Part shown: piece by piece, positions 1 to 8,127 of the stretch
How the letters are laid out: each line of letters opens with the position of its first letter
Position numbering within the stretch: the stretch's first letter is position 1
DNA from: Actinomadura coerulea
GTDB lineage: Bacteria; Actinomycetota; Actinomycetes; Streptosporangiales; Streptosporangiaceae
Direction: 5' to 3'
DNA length: 64,000 nt
NCBI RefSeq assembly: GCF_014208105.1
Contig: NZ_JACHMQ010000001.1
Location: forward strand, 1,798,001 to 1,862,000
Notes under the pieces: model-generated
Databases searched by the model: none
Told to the model about the DNA's origin: nothing
What the model saw: only the letters and a program-made list of their open reading frames with translations
Program-made: the position numbers and the translations under genes

Positions 1-303
1 CGCTCCGCCGCCCTGCAGGTCCCGGCGCAGGTCCAGGTGATCCTCGCCGCGCAGGCCGCGCCGCACGAGCGGCCCGCGGGGGAGTGGCACGCCGAGTGGC
101 AGCCGCTGCGCGAGTGCCTGCGGCTGACCGGCGGCGCCGCCGAGACGGCCGCCGAGCTGCTGGAGGGCCTGGAGGTGTCCACCGAGCTGATGCGCGCCGA
201 CCTCGACGACCTCCTGGACGTCCTCGGCGACGACCCCGGCACCGGCGCCGCCGCGGCGCTCGTGGGCCGGGCCCTCGACGCCTACCGCAGGAGCCGCACG
301 TGA
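1..303 (+). CDS. pcaB: 3-carboxy-cis,cis-muconate cycloisomerase, C-terminal end (5' truncated by window edge)
   Basis: The frame is open from the first base and ends with TGA at 301-303. Only about 100 residues are present: a helical tail with a run of leucine/alanine/glutamate and an EWQPLRECLRLTGGAAETA segment, which resembles the C-terminal end of the fumarase/aspartase-superfamily cycloisomerase PcaB. PcaB closes the lactone ring of 3-carboxymuconate, giving 4-carboxymuconolactone, in protocatechuate degradation. The next two genes are the following pathway steps, and pcaD starts inside its stop region (GTGA overlap at 300), so the assignment rests largely on operon context. The catalytic part lies outside the window. 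Confidence 0.8.
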   Translation, partial: RSAALQVPAQVQVILAAQAAPHERPAGEWHAEWQPLRECLRLTGGAAETAAELLEGLEVSTELMRADLDDLLDVLGDDPGTGAAAALVGRALDAYRRSRT

Positions 304-1073
304 GCGCCGCGCCGCACCACCGCCTGGACGGACCGGACGGCGCGCCCCTCGTCGTCCTCGGCCCGTCCCTCGGCACCTCCATGGACCTGTGGCTTCCGCA
401 GCTGCCCGCGCTGACGCGCGCCTGGCGCGTGCTGCGCTACGACCTGCCCGGCCACGGCGGCGCGCCGGCGCCCGCCGGCCCGTTCACCGTCGACGACCTC
501 GCGGGCGGGGTCCTCGCCCTGCTGGACGGCCTCGGCGTCGAGCGGGCCGCCTACGCCGGGGTGTCGCTCGGCGGCGCGGTCGGGACGGCCCTCGCGCTGC
601 GCGCCCCGGAGCGCGTCGCCAGCCTGGTCCTGTGCTGCACGTCCCCGCGCTTCGGAGACCCGCGGTTCTGGCGCGAACGCGCCGCGCTCGTCCGCCGCGA
701 GGGGGTCGGTCCCGTCGCGGACAGCGCCGCGGAACGCTGGTTCACGCCGTCCTTCACCGGCGCGGACCCCTACGTGGCGATGCTCCGGGCCACCGACGCC
801 GAGGGCTACGCCGGCTGCTGCGAGGCGCTCGCCGCGTTCGACGCGACCGCCCGCCTGGCCGAGATCCGCGCGCCGGCCCTGGTGGTCGCCGGGGCGCAGG
901 ACGGCCCGACCCCGCCGCGCGGCCACGCCGACCGGCTCGCCGCCGGCATCCCGGGCGCCCGCCTCGCGGTGGTCGAGGGCGCCGGGCACCTGGCGAACGC
1001 CGAACGCCCGGCCGAGGTCACCGAGGCGATCACCGCGCACCTGGACCGCACATGGAGGGGAACGGGCCGATGA
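300..1073 (+). CDS. pcaD: 3-oxoadipate enol-lactonase
   Basis: A 257-residue alpha/beta hydrolase that hydrolyses beta-ketoadipate enol-lactone to beta-ketoadipate in the cytosol. The oxyanion region LGPSLGTSMDLW lies at about residues 20-31, the nucleophile elbow GVSLGGAVG near residue 87, and the C-terminal histidine in GAGHLANAERP near residue 237. Length matches stand-alone PcaD. I chose the GTG at 300, which overlaps the pcaB stop by four bases and sits where homologues begin; an upstream continuation of the frame would lie inside pcaB. Its stop overlaps the pcaC start (ATGA), so the three genes are translationally coupled. PcaD and PcaC are separate here, whereas many actinomycetes have a fused PcaL. 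Confidence 0.9.
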   Translation: MSAAPHHRLDGPDGAPLVVLGPSLGTSMDLWLPQLPALTRAWRVLRYDLPGHGGAPAPAGPFTVDDLAGGVLALLDGLGVERAAYAGVSLGGAVGTALALRAPERVASLVLCCTSPRFGDPRFWRERAALVRREGVGPVADSAAERWFTPSFTGADPYVAMLRATDAEGYAGCCEALAAFDATARLAEIRAPALVVAGAQDGPTPPRGHADRLAAGIPGARLAVVEGAGHLANAERPAEVTEAITAHLDRTWRGTGR

Positions 1074-1459
1074 GCGAGCGCATGTCCGACGGGGAACGGC
1101 ACGCACAGGGGATGAGGACGCGGCGGGAGGTGCTCGGCGACGCCCACGTCGACCGCGCCGAGGCCCGCAAGGACGGCTTCACCGCCGACTTCCAGGACCT
1201 GATCACCCGCTACGCGTGGGGCGAGGTCTGGAGCCGTCCCGGACTGGACCGCAGGACCCGCAGCTGCATCACGCTGACCGCCATGGTCGCGGGCGGCCAC
1301 CTCGACGAGCTCGCCATGCACGTGCGCGCGGCGCTCCGCAACGGCCTGACCCCCGACGAGATCGGGGAGGTGCTCCTGCAGACGGCGATCTATTGTGGAG
1401 TCCCCGCCGCGAACGCGGCGTTCGCCGTCGCCCAGCGGGTACTGACCGAACAGGAGTGA
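1070..1459 (+). CDS. pcaC: 4-carboxymuconolactone decarboxylase
   Basis: A 129-residue AhpD-like/CMD-fold protein that decarboxylates 4-carboxymuconolactone to beta-ketoadipate enol-lactone. The family signature is clear: the block WSRPGLDRRTRSCITLTAM is followed by GHLDELAMHVRAALRNGLTPDEIGEVLLQTAIYCGVPAANAAF, with the conserved histidines and the YCG turn. ATG at 1070 overlaps the pcaD stop by four bases. In pathway order PcaC acts before PcaD. It is the last structural gene before the regulator, with 27 bases between them. Confidence 0.93.
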   Translation: MSERMSDGERHAQGMRTRREVLGDAHVDRAEARKDGFTADFQDLITRYAWGEVWSRPGLDRRTRSCITLTAMVAGGHLDELAMHVRAALRNGLTPDEIGEVLLQTAIYCGVPAANAAFAVAQRVLTEQE

Positions 1460-1486
1460 CGGGCGCGGGCCCGGGCGGAGGAGCAC

Positions 1487-2299
1487 GTGGGAGGGGACGG
1501 GACGGAACGCGCGCGGCCGGTCAGCGTGGCGGGCAAGGTCATGGCCATCCTGAACGCCTTCGCGCAGGGCGGCGTCCGCCTCAACCTGAGCGAGATCTGC
1601 CGCCGCGCCGGCCTGCCGCTGGCGACCGGCCACCGGCTCGTCGGGGAGCTGGTCGGCGGCGGGTTCCTGGAGCGGGTGCCGGACGGGACGTACCGCATCG
1701 GCACCCGGCTGTGGCGCATCGGCAGCCAGGCCCCGGCGGTCACCGGGCTGCGGGAACTGGCGCTGCCGCACATGGAGGACCTGTACGAGGCCACCCACGA
1801 CAACGTCCAGCTCGGCGTGCTCCGCGACGACCGGGTGCTGATCGTGGAGCGGCTGCGCGGGACCCGGTCGGTGCCGGTGGTGACCCAGGTCGGCGCGACG
1901 CTGCCGCTGCACACCACCGGCGTCGGGAAGGTGCTGCTGGCGTTCGCGCCGCCGCGGGTGCGGGAGGGCGTCCTGGCCGGCGAGCTGCCCCGGCACGCGG
2001 CGCGCACCATCACCGACCCCGGCGAGCTCCGGCGCTGCGTCGAGCAGGTCGTCCGCTCCGGCTACGCGGTGACCCGCGACGAGATGACGCTCGGCGCGTC
2101 GTCCGTCGGCGCCCCCGTGCGCGACGGCGCGGGCGACGTGGTCGCGGCGATGTCGCTGGTGTCGAGCACCCGCAGCGCCGATCTGAGGCGGCTGCTGCCG
2201 CCGCTGACGACGGCGGTGCGCGCCCTGTCCCGGGACGTGGCGGCGCACTGGCGCGGAGGTCCGGACATGTTTTCCGCTGAGCGGAACACCGGCGCCTGA
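1487..2299 (+). CDS. IclR-family transcriptional regulator of aromatic catabolism
   Basis: A 270-residue IclR-type protein. An N-terminal winged helix-turn-helix (about residues 15-75, with LNLSEICRRAGLPLATGHRLVGELVGGGFL as the recognition part) is followed by the effector-binding domain (about 90-255, including LPLHTTGVGKVLLAF). Proteins of this group, such as PcaR, PcaU and PobR, control protocatechuate and 4-hydroxybenzoate genes. The GTG start has the strong Shine-Dalgarno GGAGGAG at 1476-1482. It sits between pcaC and pobA on the same strand. A perfect inverted repeat within its last codons (2272-2286) is a likely binding site governing pobA. The exact ligand cannot be read from the sequence. 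Confidence 0.88.
   Translation: MGGDGTERARPVSVAGKVMAILNAFAQGGVRLNLSEICRRAGLPLATGHRLVGELVGGGFLERVPDGTYRIGTRLWRIGSQAPAVTGLRELALPHMEDLYEATHDNVQLGVLRDDRVLIVERLRGTRSVPVVTQVGATLPLHTTGVGKVLLAFAPPRVREGVLAGELPRHAARTITDPGELRRCVEQVVRSGYAVTRDEMTLGASSVGAPVRDGAGDVVAAMSLVSSTRSADLRRLLPPLTTAVRALSRDVAAHWRGGPDMFSAERNTGA
2272..2286. promoter_or_regulatory. Inverted-repeat operator upstream of pobA (IclR-type candidate)
   Basis: A perfect palindrome TTCCGC-TGA-GCGGAA lies in the 3' end of the IclR gene, 67 bases upstream of the pobA start. The half-site and the 3-base spacer resemble operators I recall for actinobacterial IclR proteins. It is well placed to let the regulator control pobA. That this protein binds it is inference. 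Confidence 0.55.
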
Positions 2300-2353
2300 G
2301 CCTGCGGCGACGCGCGCGAACATCGGCGGGCGGACCCCACGGGAGGAGGATCG

Positions 2354-3511
2354 ATGCGGACCCAGGTCGCGATCATCGGCGGAGGGCCGGCCGGGCTGCT
2401 GCTGTCGCATCTGCTCCACCGCCGGGGGATCGACTCGGTGGTCCTGGAGAGCCGCGACCGCGACTACGTGGAGCACCGGCAGCGGGCCGGGATGCTGGAG
2501 CAGGGGACGACCGACGTCCTGCGCGAGAGCGGCGCGGGCGAGCGGCTGGACCGGGAGGGACTGGTCCACCGGGGGCTGGAGCTGCGGTTCGGCGGCGCCG
2601 GGCACCGGGTCCCGCTGACCGGCCTCACCGGGCGGACCGTGACCGTCTACGCGCAGACCGAGATCGTCAAGGACCTCGTCGCCCGGCGGCTGGCCGACGG
2701 CGGCGACGTGCGGTTCGAGGCGGAGGCCGTCGCGCTGGACGCCTCCGCGCCGAGCGTGACCTTCCGCAGCGGCGGCCGGATCCGCAGGCTGGAGTGCGAC
2801 TACATCGCCGCCTGCGACGGGTTCCACGGCGTCGGCCGCGCGGCGGTGCCGGGTCTGCGGACGTTCGAGCGCGAGTACCCGTTCGCCTGGCTCGGGATCC
2901 TCGCCGACGTCCCGCCGTCCACCGACGAGCTGATCTACGCCCACCACGACCGCGGGTTCGCGCTGCACAGCCTGCGCTCCCCGCGCGTCAGCCGCCTCTA
3001 CCTCCAGGTGCCGCCGGAGGAGGACCTCGCGGCGTGGCCCGACGCCCGGATCTGGGACGAGCTCGCGGCGCGGTTCGCGACCGACGACGGCTGGGAGCTG
3101 CGCGAGGGGCCGATCACCGACAGGTCGATCACGCCGATGCGCAGCTTCGTGGCCGAGCCGCTCCGGCACGACCGGCTCTTCCTCGCCGGAGACGCGGGGC
3201 ACATCGTCCCCCCGACCGGGGCGAAGGGCCTCAACCTGGCGGTGTCCGACGTGACCGTCCTGGCGCGGGCGTTCGCCGAACGGTACGCCTCCGGATCGCA
3301 CACGCTGCTGGACGGCTACTCCGACGCGTGCCTGCGGCGGGTGTGGCGGGCCGAGCACTTCTCCTACTGGATGACCACGCTGCTGCACACCGACCCGGCC
3401 GCGACCGGCTTCGAGCACCGGCTGCAGCGCTCCCACCTGGAGTACGTGGCCTCCTCCGAGGCGGCGCAGACCTCCCTGGCCGAGAACTACACCGGCCTTC
3501 CGCTCGCCTAG
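2354..3511 (+). CDS. pobA: 4-hydroxybenzoate 3-monooxygenase
   Basis: A 385-residue FAD-dependent aromatic hydroxylase converting 4-hydroxybenzoate plus NAD(P)H and O2 to protocatechuate. The N-terminal dinucleotide-binding motif GGGPAGLLLSHLL is at about residues 9-21, then RAGMLEQGTTDVL (PobA-typical), the DG-type motif CDGFHGVGR near 155, and the second FAD motif LAGDAGHIVPPTGAKGLNLAVSDV near 277. The length fits PobA (about 390). ATG 2354 has GGGAGGAGG immediately upstream. It feeds the pca genes before it, so together they convert 4-hydroxybenzoate toward beta-ketoadipate. 4-Hydroxybenzoate as substrate is strongly supported by family and context but not proven. Confidence 0.93.
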   Translation: MRTQVAIIGGGPAGLLLSHLLHRRGIDSVVLESRDRDYVEHRQRAGMLEQGTTDVLRESGAGERLDREGLVHRGLELRFGGAGHRVPLTGLTGRTVTVYAQTEIVKDLVARRLADGGDVRFEAEAVALDASAPSVTFRSGGRIRRLECDYIAACDGFHGVGRAAVPGLRTFEREYPFAWLGILADVPPSTDELIYAHHDRGFALHSLRSPRVSRLYLQVPPEEDLAAWPDARIWDELAARFATDDGWELREGPITDRSITPMRSFVAEPLRHDRLFLAGDAGHIVPPTGAKGLNLAVSDVTVLARAFAERYASGSHTLLDGYSDACLRRVWRAEHFSYWMTTLLHTDPAATGFEHRLQRSHLEYVASSEAAQTSLAENYTGLPLA

Positions 3512-3571
3512 CCGGGCGCCCGCGGCGCGCGGGTGAGACGCACGTCACCGAAATTGGCAGCCCCTGAAATT

Positions 3572-3600
3572 TTGCCACCTACGCAAGTTCGGTCTACGGT
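3572..3600 (+). promoter_or_regulatory. Candidate sigma-70-type promoter for the PAP2 gene
   Basis: TTGCCA at 3572-3577 and TACGGT at 3595-3600 are separated by 17 bases within an unusually AT-rich patch (3551-3600) of the pobA-PAP2 gap. Transcription would start about 175 bases before the GTG at 3780. I see nothing else in the 268-base gap beyond a short TGGCA/TGCCA inverted repeat at 3555-3577. Confidence 0.45.
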
Positions 3601-3779
3601 GAGACCGTGGCGCCGCCGGGCCCCCGGCCCGGCGGTCTCCGGCGCGTGCCGCGCCCCACGCGGACGCGGAAGGTGAAAGGCTTCGGCATCTGCTCGACGT
3701 CCCCGCCCGGCCCGGCGGCGGCCGCGAGCCGCCCCCGACCGGCCCCGACCGGCGCAGAACCGATGCGAAGGACAGCGCA

Positions 3780-4565
3780 GTGAGCCTCCTCGACCAGCCG
3801 CCCCGCCAGGTCGGCGCGTTATCACGACTGCGCAGGCCCGGACGTGCCGGCGCGGCCGCGGGACGCCCCGGCGGCCGGCCGCGGCCCGTCCGCGAGCTGC
3901 TGCTGATCATCGCGCTGTTCGCCGCCTACAAGCTCGGGCGGCTGCTGGCGGACGGGCGGGTGAGCGAGGCGTTCGACAACGCCCACCGCGTCCTGCGCCT
4001 GGAGCGCGTCCTCGGCCTGCCGGACGAGGCGGGGGTCCAGAACGGCCTGCTGCACAGCGGGTTCCTCGTGCACGCGGCCAACTCCTACTACGCCTACGTG
4101 CACTTTCCGGCGGCCGTGCTGTTCCTGCTGTGGATCTATCTGCGGCGGCCCGTCCACTACCGGTGGGTGCGCCGGGTGCTCGTGGCGCTCACCGCCGCCG
4201 CGCTCGTCCTGCACCTGCTCGTGCCGCTGGCGCCTCCGCGCATGCTGCCCGCGGCGGGGCTCGTCGACACCGCGGCCCAGTACGGGCCCTCGGTGTACGG
4301 GGCGCCGCAGACGGACACGATCGCCAACCAGTACGCCGCCATGCCGTCCCTGCACATCGGCTGGGCGGCGGTCATCGCGCTCGGGCTGATCGTCACGTCG
4401 CGGACGCAGTGGCGGTGGATGTGGCTGCTGCACCCGGTCGCGACGATCGCGGTCGTCGTCGGCACCGCCAACCACTACTGGCTGGACGGGATCGTGGTGC
4501 TGGCGCTGCTGTCGGTCACCGTCCTGCTGCTGCGCCCGCCGCCGGCGGACGGGCCCGCCGACTAG
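3780..4565 (+). CDS. PAP2-superfamily membrane phosphatase / inositolphosphotransferase-like
   Basis: A 261-residue integral membrane protein with about six hydrophobic segments (near residues 38-52, 98-120, 130-150, 195-210, 218-232 and 236-252). It carries the PAP2 active-site motifs AMPSLHIGWA (about 187-196) and GTANHYWLDGIV (about 225-236), giving the conserved histidines and aspartate. An NSYYAYVHFP segment near 97 is typical of the PAP2_3 group (Aur1/Ipt1-like). Members dephosphorylate or exchange lipid-linked phosphates outside the membrane. The substrate here is unknown. The GTG start at 3780 has AAGGA upstream. Its stop overlaps the convergent cphA stop by four bases. Confidence 0.8.
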   Translation: MSLLDQPPRQVGALSRLRRPGRAGAAAGRPGGRPRPVRELLLIIALFAAYKLGRLLADGRVSEAFDNAHRVLRLERVLGLPDEAGVQNGLLHSGFLVHAANSYYAYVHFPAAVLFLLWIYLRRPVHYRWVRRVLVALTAAALVLHLLVPLAPPRMLPAAGLVDTAAQYGPSVYGAPQTDTIANQYAAMPSLHIGWAAVIALGLIVTSRTQWRWMWLLHPVATIAVVVGTANHYWLDGIVVLALLSVTVLLLRPPPADGPAD

Positions 4566-7201
4566 CCGGCGGGTTCCGCGCCCAGCGTCTCCAGCAGCTC
4601 GGTCACCGGCTCCAGCTTCTCGTACAGCAGCAGGACGGGCTCGCCCGGCTCCGCCATGTCCAGCGCCGAGGCCAGCGCGCCCTTCAGGTCGCCGACCGGG
4701 TGGTGGCACACGTCCGGCCGGGCGTCCCGGAGCCCCTGGACGATCAGCCGGGTCATCTCGCCCGAGTGGCGCCCCCGCAGGTCCTCGTCCTCGTAGACGA
4801 CGACGCGGCCGAACGAGGCCGCCAGCGCCCGGGCGGTCTCGCTCACCAGCTCGTCCGAGCGGTCGCCCGGCAGCGTGACCGCCGCGACCCCGGCGCCGCC
4901 CCAGCGCCGCGCGACGAACTCGCCCATCGCCCCGACCGCCGCCGGGTTGTGGGCGTAGTCGACCAGGACGGGGTTGGCGCCGACCTGGTACACGCAGCCC
5001 CGGCCGGGGTTGCGCGTGTGCGGGTCGAACGAGCGCAGCGCCCGCGCCACCACCTCCACCGGCACGCCGAGCGCGCGGGCGGCGGCCGCCGCGGCGAGCG
5101 CGTTGGCGATCACGTGGCGGGCGTGCCCGCCGAACGAGCCCGCCACCTCGGCGGCCGGCAGGATCGGGGTCCGGCGGTCGCCGCGCGCCTCGGTCAGCCA
5201 CCCGTCCCTGACGCTGTAGCCGGCGCCGCCGCCGCTCAGGTGGCGGGCGAGGACGGGCGCCTCGGGGGACAGGGCGAAGTAGCGCAGCACCGGGTCGCGC
5301 TCGCGGACCCCCGGCCGCCCGGCGAGGCCCGCCGACGCCTCGTCCTCGGCGTTGAGGACCACGTGGCCGCCGCGGCGGATCTCCTCGGCGACCAGCGACT
5401 TGATGTCGGCCAGGTCCTCGACGGACTCGGTGCCGTCGACGCCGAGATGGTCGCGGGTGATGTTGGTGACGACCGCGACGTCGGCGCGGTCGTAGCCGAG
5501 GCCGCGCCGCACGATGCCGCCCCGCGCGGTCTCCAGCACGGCCGCCTCCACCGACCGGTCGCCGAGCACCATCTCCGCCGAGCGCGGGCCGGACGCGTCG
5601 GACCGGTGGACCAGGCGCCCGCCGACGTACACGCCCTCGGTGCTGGTCATGCCGGTCCGGCGCCCGTCCAGCTCCAGCATGTGCGCGATCATCCGGACGG
5701 TCGTGGTCTTGCCGTTGGTGCCGGTGACCGACACGACCGGCACCCGCGACGGCGTCCCCTCCGGGTACATCAGCCCGATGATGTCGCCGGCGACGTCGCG
5801 CCCCGCGCCCTGGTGCGGCGCCAGGTGCATCCGCAGGCCCGGCGCGGCGTTGACCTCCAGGATCCCGGCGGCGCCCCGCTCGGCGGGCGGCGGCGAGGCG
5901 GCGTCGGGCAGCCGCAGGTCGATGCCGCACACGTCCATGCCGACGGCCGCGGCGGCCCGCACGCACATCGCGGCGACCTCCGGGTGGACGTCCGCGGTCA
6001 CGTCCCGGCTGGTGCCGCCGGTGGACAGGTTCGCGTTGCGGCGCAGCCACACCCGCTCCCCGTCGGCGGGCACCGACCGCGGGCCGTGCCCCTGCCGTTC
6101 CAGCAGCGCCAGCTCGGTGGGGCCGAGGACGAGCCGGGTCAGCGGCCGGTCGTGGCCCTCGCCGCGCGCCGGGTCGGCGTTGACCCGCTCCACCAGCGCC
6201 GCGACCGTGGCCGTCCCGTCGCCGGTCACGCACGCGGCGGTCAGCTCGGCCGCCGCCGCGACGCGGCCGCCGACCACCAGCACCCGGTAGTCCTTGCCCG
6301 GGATGTAGCTCTCGACGAGGACCTCCCCGCCATCGCCGGCCGCCGACGCGAACGCGGCCACCACCTCCGGCGGAGTGGTCAGCTCGATGTGCACGCCCTC
6401 GCCCTGGTGCCCCGCGAGCGGCTTGACGACCACGGGGCCGCCGATGGCGCGCAGCGCCGCCAGCGCCTCGCCCGGGGACGCCGCGACCCGCCCCTCCGGC
6501 ACGGGCAGGCCCGCGTCGGCGAGCAGGCGGTGCGCGAGCCGCTTGTCGCCCGCGACCTCCATCCCGATCGCCGAGGTGGCGTCGGTCATGGCCGCCCACA
6601 CCGTCCGGCGGTACCGCCCGTACCCGAGGCGCAGCAGGTTGAGCCCGCCGACCCGGCGCACCGGCACGCCCCGCTCGCGCGCGGCCCGCGCCAGCGCCGC
6701 CGTGCTCACCCCGAGCCGCTCCTGCTCGTGGACGGCGGCGACGCGGGCCAGGTCGGCCGAGGTGTCGGGGACGAGTCCGGCGAGCGCCCCGTTCACGATC
6801 CGCACCGCCAGGGTGATCAGCCGCTCCACCACCGGGCTCGCGGACGGCTCGTCGGACGGGCACTCCAGGATCACGTCGTACTCGGCGGGCCCGCCCGCGC
6901 GCACCGTGCGGCCGAAGAACACCTCGCGGCCGATCAGGCCGGACAGCTCCAGCGTGACGTGCTCGGTGACGTGGCCGAAGTAGGTGCCGCGCGCCATCGC
7001 CTCCAGCAGCCCGCCCGGGCGGCCCGCCGAGCAGTGGTGGTCGGCGAGCCCGGGCAGGGCGTCGACGAGCCGCTCGGCGAAGCCGGGGTGGTCGGTGGTC
7101 TCGTGGCCGGTGAGGCCCTGCAGGTCCAGCCGCGCGATCGCGACGGGCCTGGACAGGTAGACGTTCGGGCCGCCGAGGCGGCGCACATGGTCGAGTCGCA
7201 C
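4562..7201 (-). CDS. cphA: Cyanophycin synthetase
   Basis: An 879-residue enzyme that polymerises aspartate and arginine into cyanophycin using ATP. Three parts are visible: an N-terminal domain (about 1-160, with GTYFGHVTEHVTLELSGLIG), an ATP-grasp domain (about 215-475, with GGPVVVKPLAGHQGEGV), and a Mur-ligase-like domain beginning at SVTGTNGKTTT near 490 and running to the end. Size agrees with the family (about 870-900). The start is the GTG at 7201, preceded by GGAGGAGGG; it lies two bases after the cyanophycinase stop, so the two form one leftward operon. Cyanophycin is a nitrogen and carbon store, and the synthetase is less common in actinomycetes than in cyanobacteria. The final substrate preference cannot be read. 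Confidence 0.93.
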   Translation of the reverse strand: MRLDHVRRLGGPNVYLSRPVAIARLDLQGLTGHETTDHPGFAERLVDALPGLADHHCSAGRPGGLLEAMARGTYFGHVTEHVTLELSGLIGREVFFGRTVRAGGPAEYDVILECPSDEPSASPVVERLITLAVRIVNGALAGLVPDTSADLARVAAVHEQERLGVSTAALARAARERGVPVRRVGGLNLLRLGYGRYRRTVWAAMTDATSAIGMEVAGDKRLAHRLLADAGLPVPEGRVAASPGEALAALRAIGGPVVVKPLAGHQGEGVHIELTTPPEVVAAFASAAGDGGEVLVESYIPGKDYRVLVVGGRVAAAAELTAACVTGDGTATVAALVERVNADPARGEGHDRPLTRLVLGPTELALLERQGHGPRSVPADGERVWLRRNANLSTGGTSRDVTADVHPEVAAMCVRAAAAVGMDVCGIDLRLPDAASPPPAERGAAGILEVNAAPGLRMHLAPHQGAGRDVAGDIIGLMYPEGTPSRVPVVSVTGTNGKTTTVRMIAHMLELDGRRTGMTSTEGVYVGGRLVHRSDASGPRSAEMVLGDRSVEAAVLETARGGIVRRGLGYDRADVAVVTNITRDHLGVDGTESVEDLADIKSLVAEEIRRGGHVVLNAEDEASAGLAGRPGVRERDPVLRYFALSPEAPVLARHLSGGGAGYSVRDGWLTEARGDRRTPILPAAEVAGSFGGHARHVIANALAAAAAARALGVPVEVVARALRSFDPHTRNPGRGCVYQVGANPVLVDYAHNPAAVGAMGEFVARRWGGAGVAAVTLPGDRSDELVSETARALAASFGRVVVYEDEDLRGRHSGEMTRLIVQGLRDARPDVCHHPVGDLKGALASALDMAEPGEPVLLLYEKLEPVTELLETLGAEPAG

Positions 7202-7203
7202 CG

Positions 7204-8037
7204 CTATCCCTCCTCCGGGCCGCGCATGTTGCCGATCGCCGGGAGCCGGTCGTTCATCTGGAACGCGCAGCCCGCCGGCAGCAGGTGCAGCGACACGTCG
7301 AGCATGGCCATCGGCTCGTCGTCGGACGCGGCGTAGGCGACCGTCGCCTGCCCGGCGTCCACCACCGTGACCACGCCCGTCCCGACGACCTCGAACCGCC
7401 CGTCGCCGACCACGATCGCCGTGTCCTCGTCGATGCCGACGCCGAGCAGCCGGGTGTCCAGCGCGATCCCGCTCATCAGCCTCGGCAGCCGCCCCCGCTC
7501 GTTGAAATGCATGTCGATCAGCACGTTGTCGAGCAGGGCGAGGCCGGGGCCGACCTTGACGGTGGAGGCGGCGACCTCGTGGCCGCGGCCGCCGAGGATC
7601 ATCCAGTGGCCCATGGCGGTGGCGCCCGCGCTCGTCCCGGCGATCACCAGGCCCTCCTGGTCGAGCCGGCGCTTGAGCAACTCGTTGGTCCTCGAACCGA
7701 CCAGGGTGCGGATCCGCGACTGGTCGCCGCCGCTGAACAGCACCCCCGTCGCGGTCTCCAGCGCCCGCAGCGTCGCCGCGTCGTCGGCCGCCGCCCGGCC
7801 GAGCAGCCGCAGCTCGCGTACCGAGGACACGCCGAGCCGCCCGAACACGGCCGTGTACTCGTCGGCGACCTCCTCGGGCACCTCCGTCGCCGTGGTGATG
7901 ACGACGATCCGCGCGTCCTCGTCGCCCGCGAGCTCGACGAACGTCTCCAGCGGGCCGGAGCCGCAAATCCGGTTCTCCGCGCCACCGATGATCAGCAGCC
8001 GGCCCTTGCGTCCGGCGCCCCCGTGTTTGTGGTTCAC
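7204..8037 (-). CDS. cphB: Cyanophycinase
   Basis: A 277-residue serine peptidase of family S51 that cleaves cyanophycin into beta-Asp-Arg dipeptides. The start RLLIIGGAENR, the SGGDQSRI motif (about 100) and the nucleophile motif GTSAGATAMG near residue 135 are all present, with the downstream GIGIDEDTAIVV block. Length matches CphB. It has no signal peptide, so it acts on intracellular granules, consistent with the adjoining synthetase. The GTG at 8037 is the only good start; its Shine-Dalgarno (AGAGG) is weak. It is the first gene of the cphB-cphA pair and diverges from a TetR-like regulator. Synthesis and breakdown enzymes on one mRNA suggest turnover, not pure storage. Confidence 0.92.
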   Translation of the reverse strand: MNHKHGGAGRKGRLLIIGGAENRICGSGPLETFVELAGDEDARIVVITTATEVPEEVADEYTAVFGRLGVSSVRELRLLGRAAADDAATLRALETATGVLFSGGDQSRIRTLVGSRTNELLKRRLDQEGLVIAGTSAGATAMGHWMILGGRGHEVAASTVKVGPGLALLDNVLIDMHFNERGRLPRLMSGIALDTRLLGVGIDEDTAIVVGDGRFEVVGTGVVTVVDAGQATVAYAASDDEPMAMLDVSLHLLPAGCAFQMNDRLPAIGNMRGPEEG

Positions 8038-8127
8038 CTCTGCTAGCTACCCCCGATAACCGTCGGTAGTCACGCGAACGCGACAAGTCATGGGATGGCG
8101 CGCGGCGCGCTGTGCCATGCTGTGCTG

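Noticed and set aside
806..3436. Very long open frame on the minus strand opposite pcaD-pobA
   Set aside because: It lies antisense to four well-recognised genes. Its Arg/Val/Gly/Pro-rich composition is the shadow of high third-position GC, with no start signal or family motif.
3822..6863. Long alternative-frame readings across PAP2 and cphA, on both strands
   Set aside because: They are low-complexity Arg/Ala/Gly translations in wrong frames of genes whose true frames carry clear PAP2, ATP-grasp and Mur-ligase motifs.
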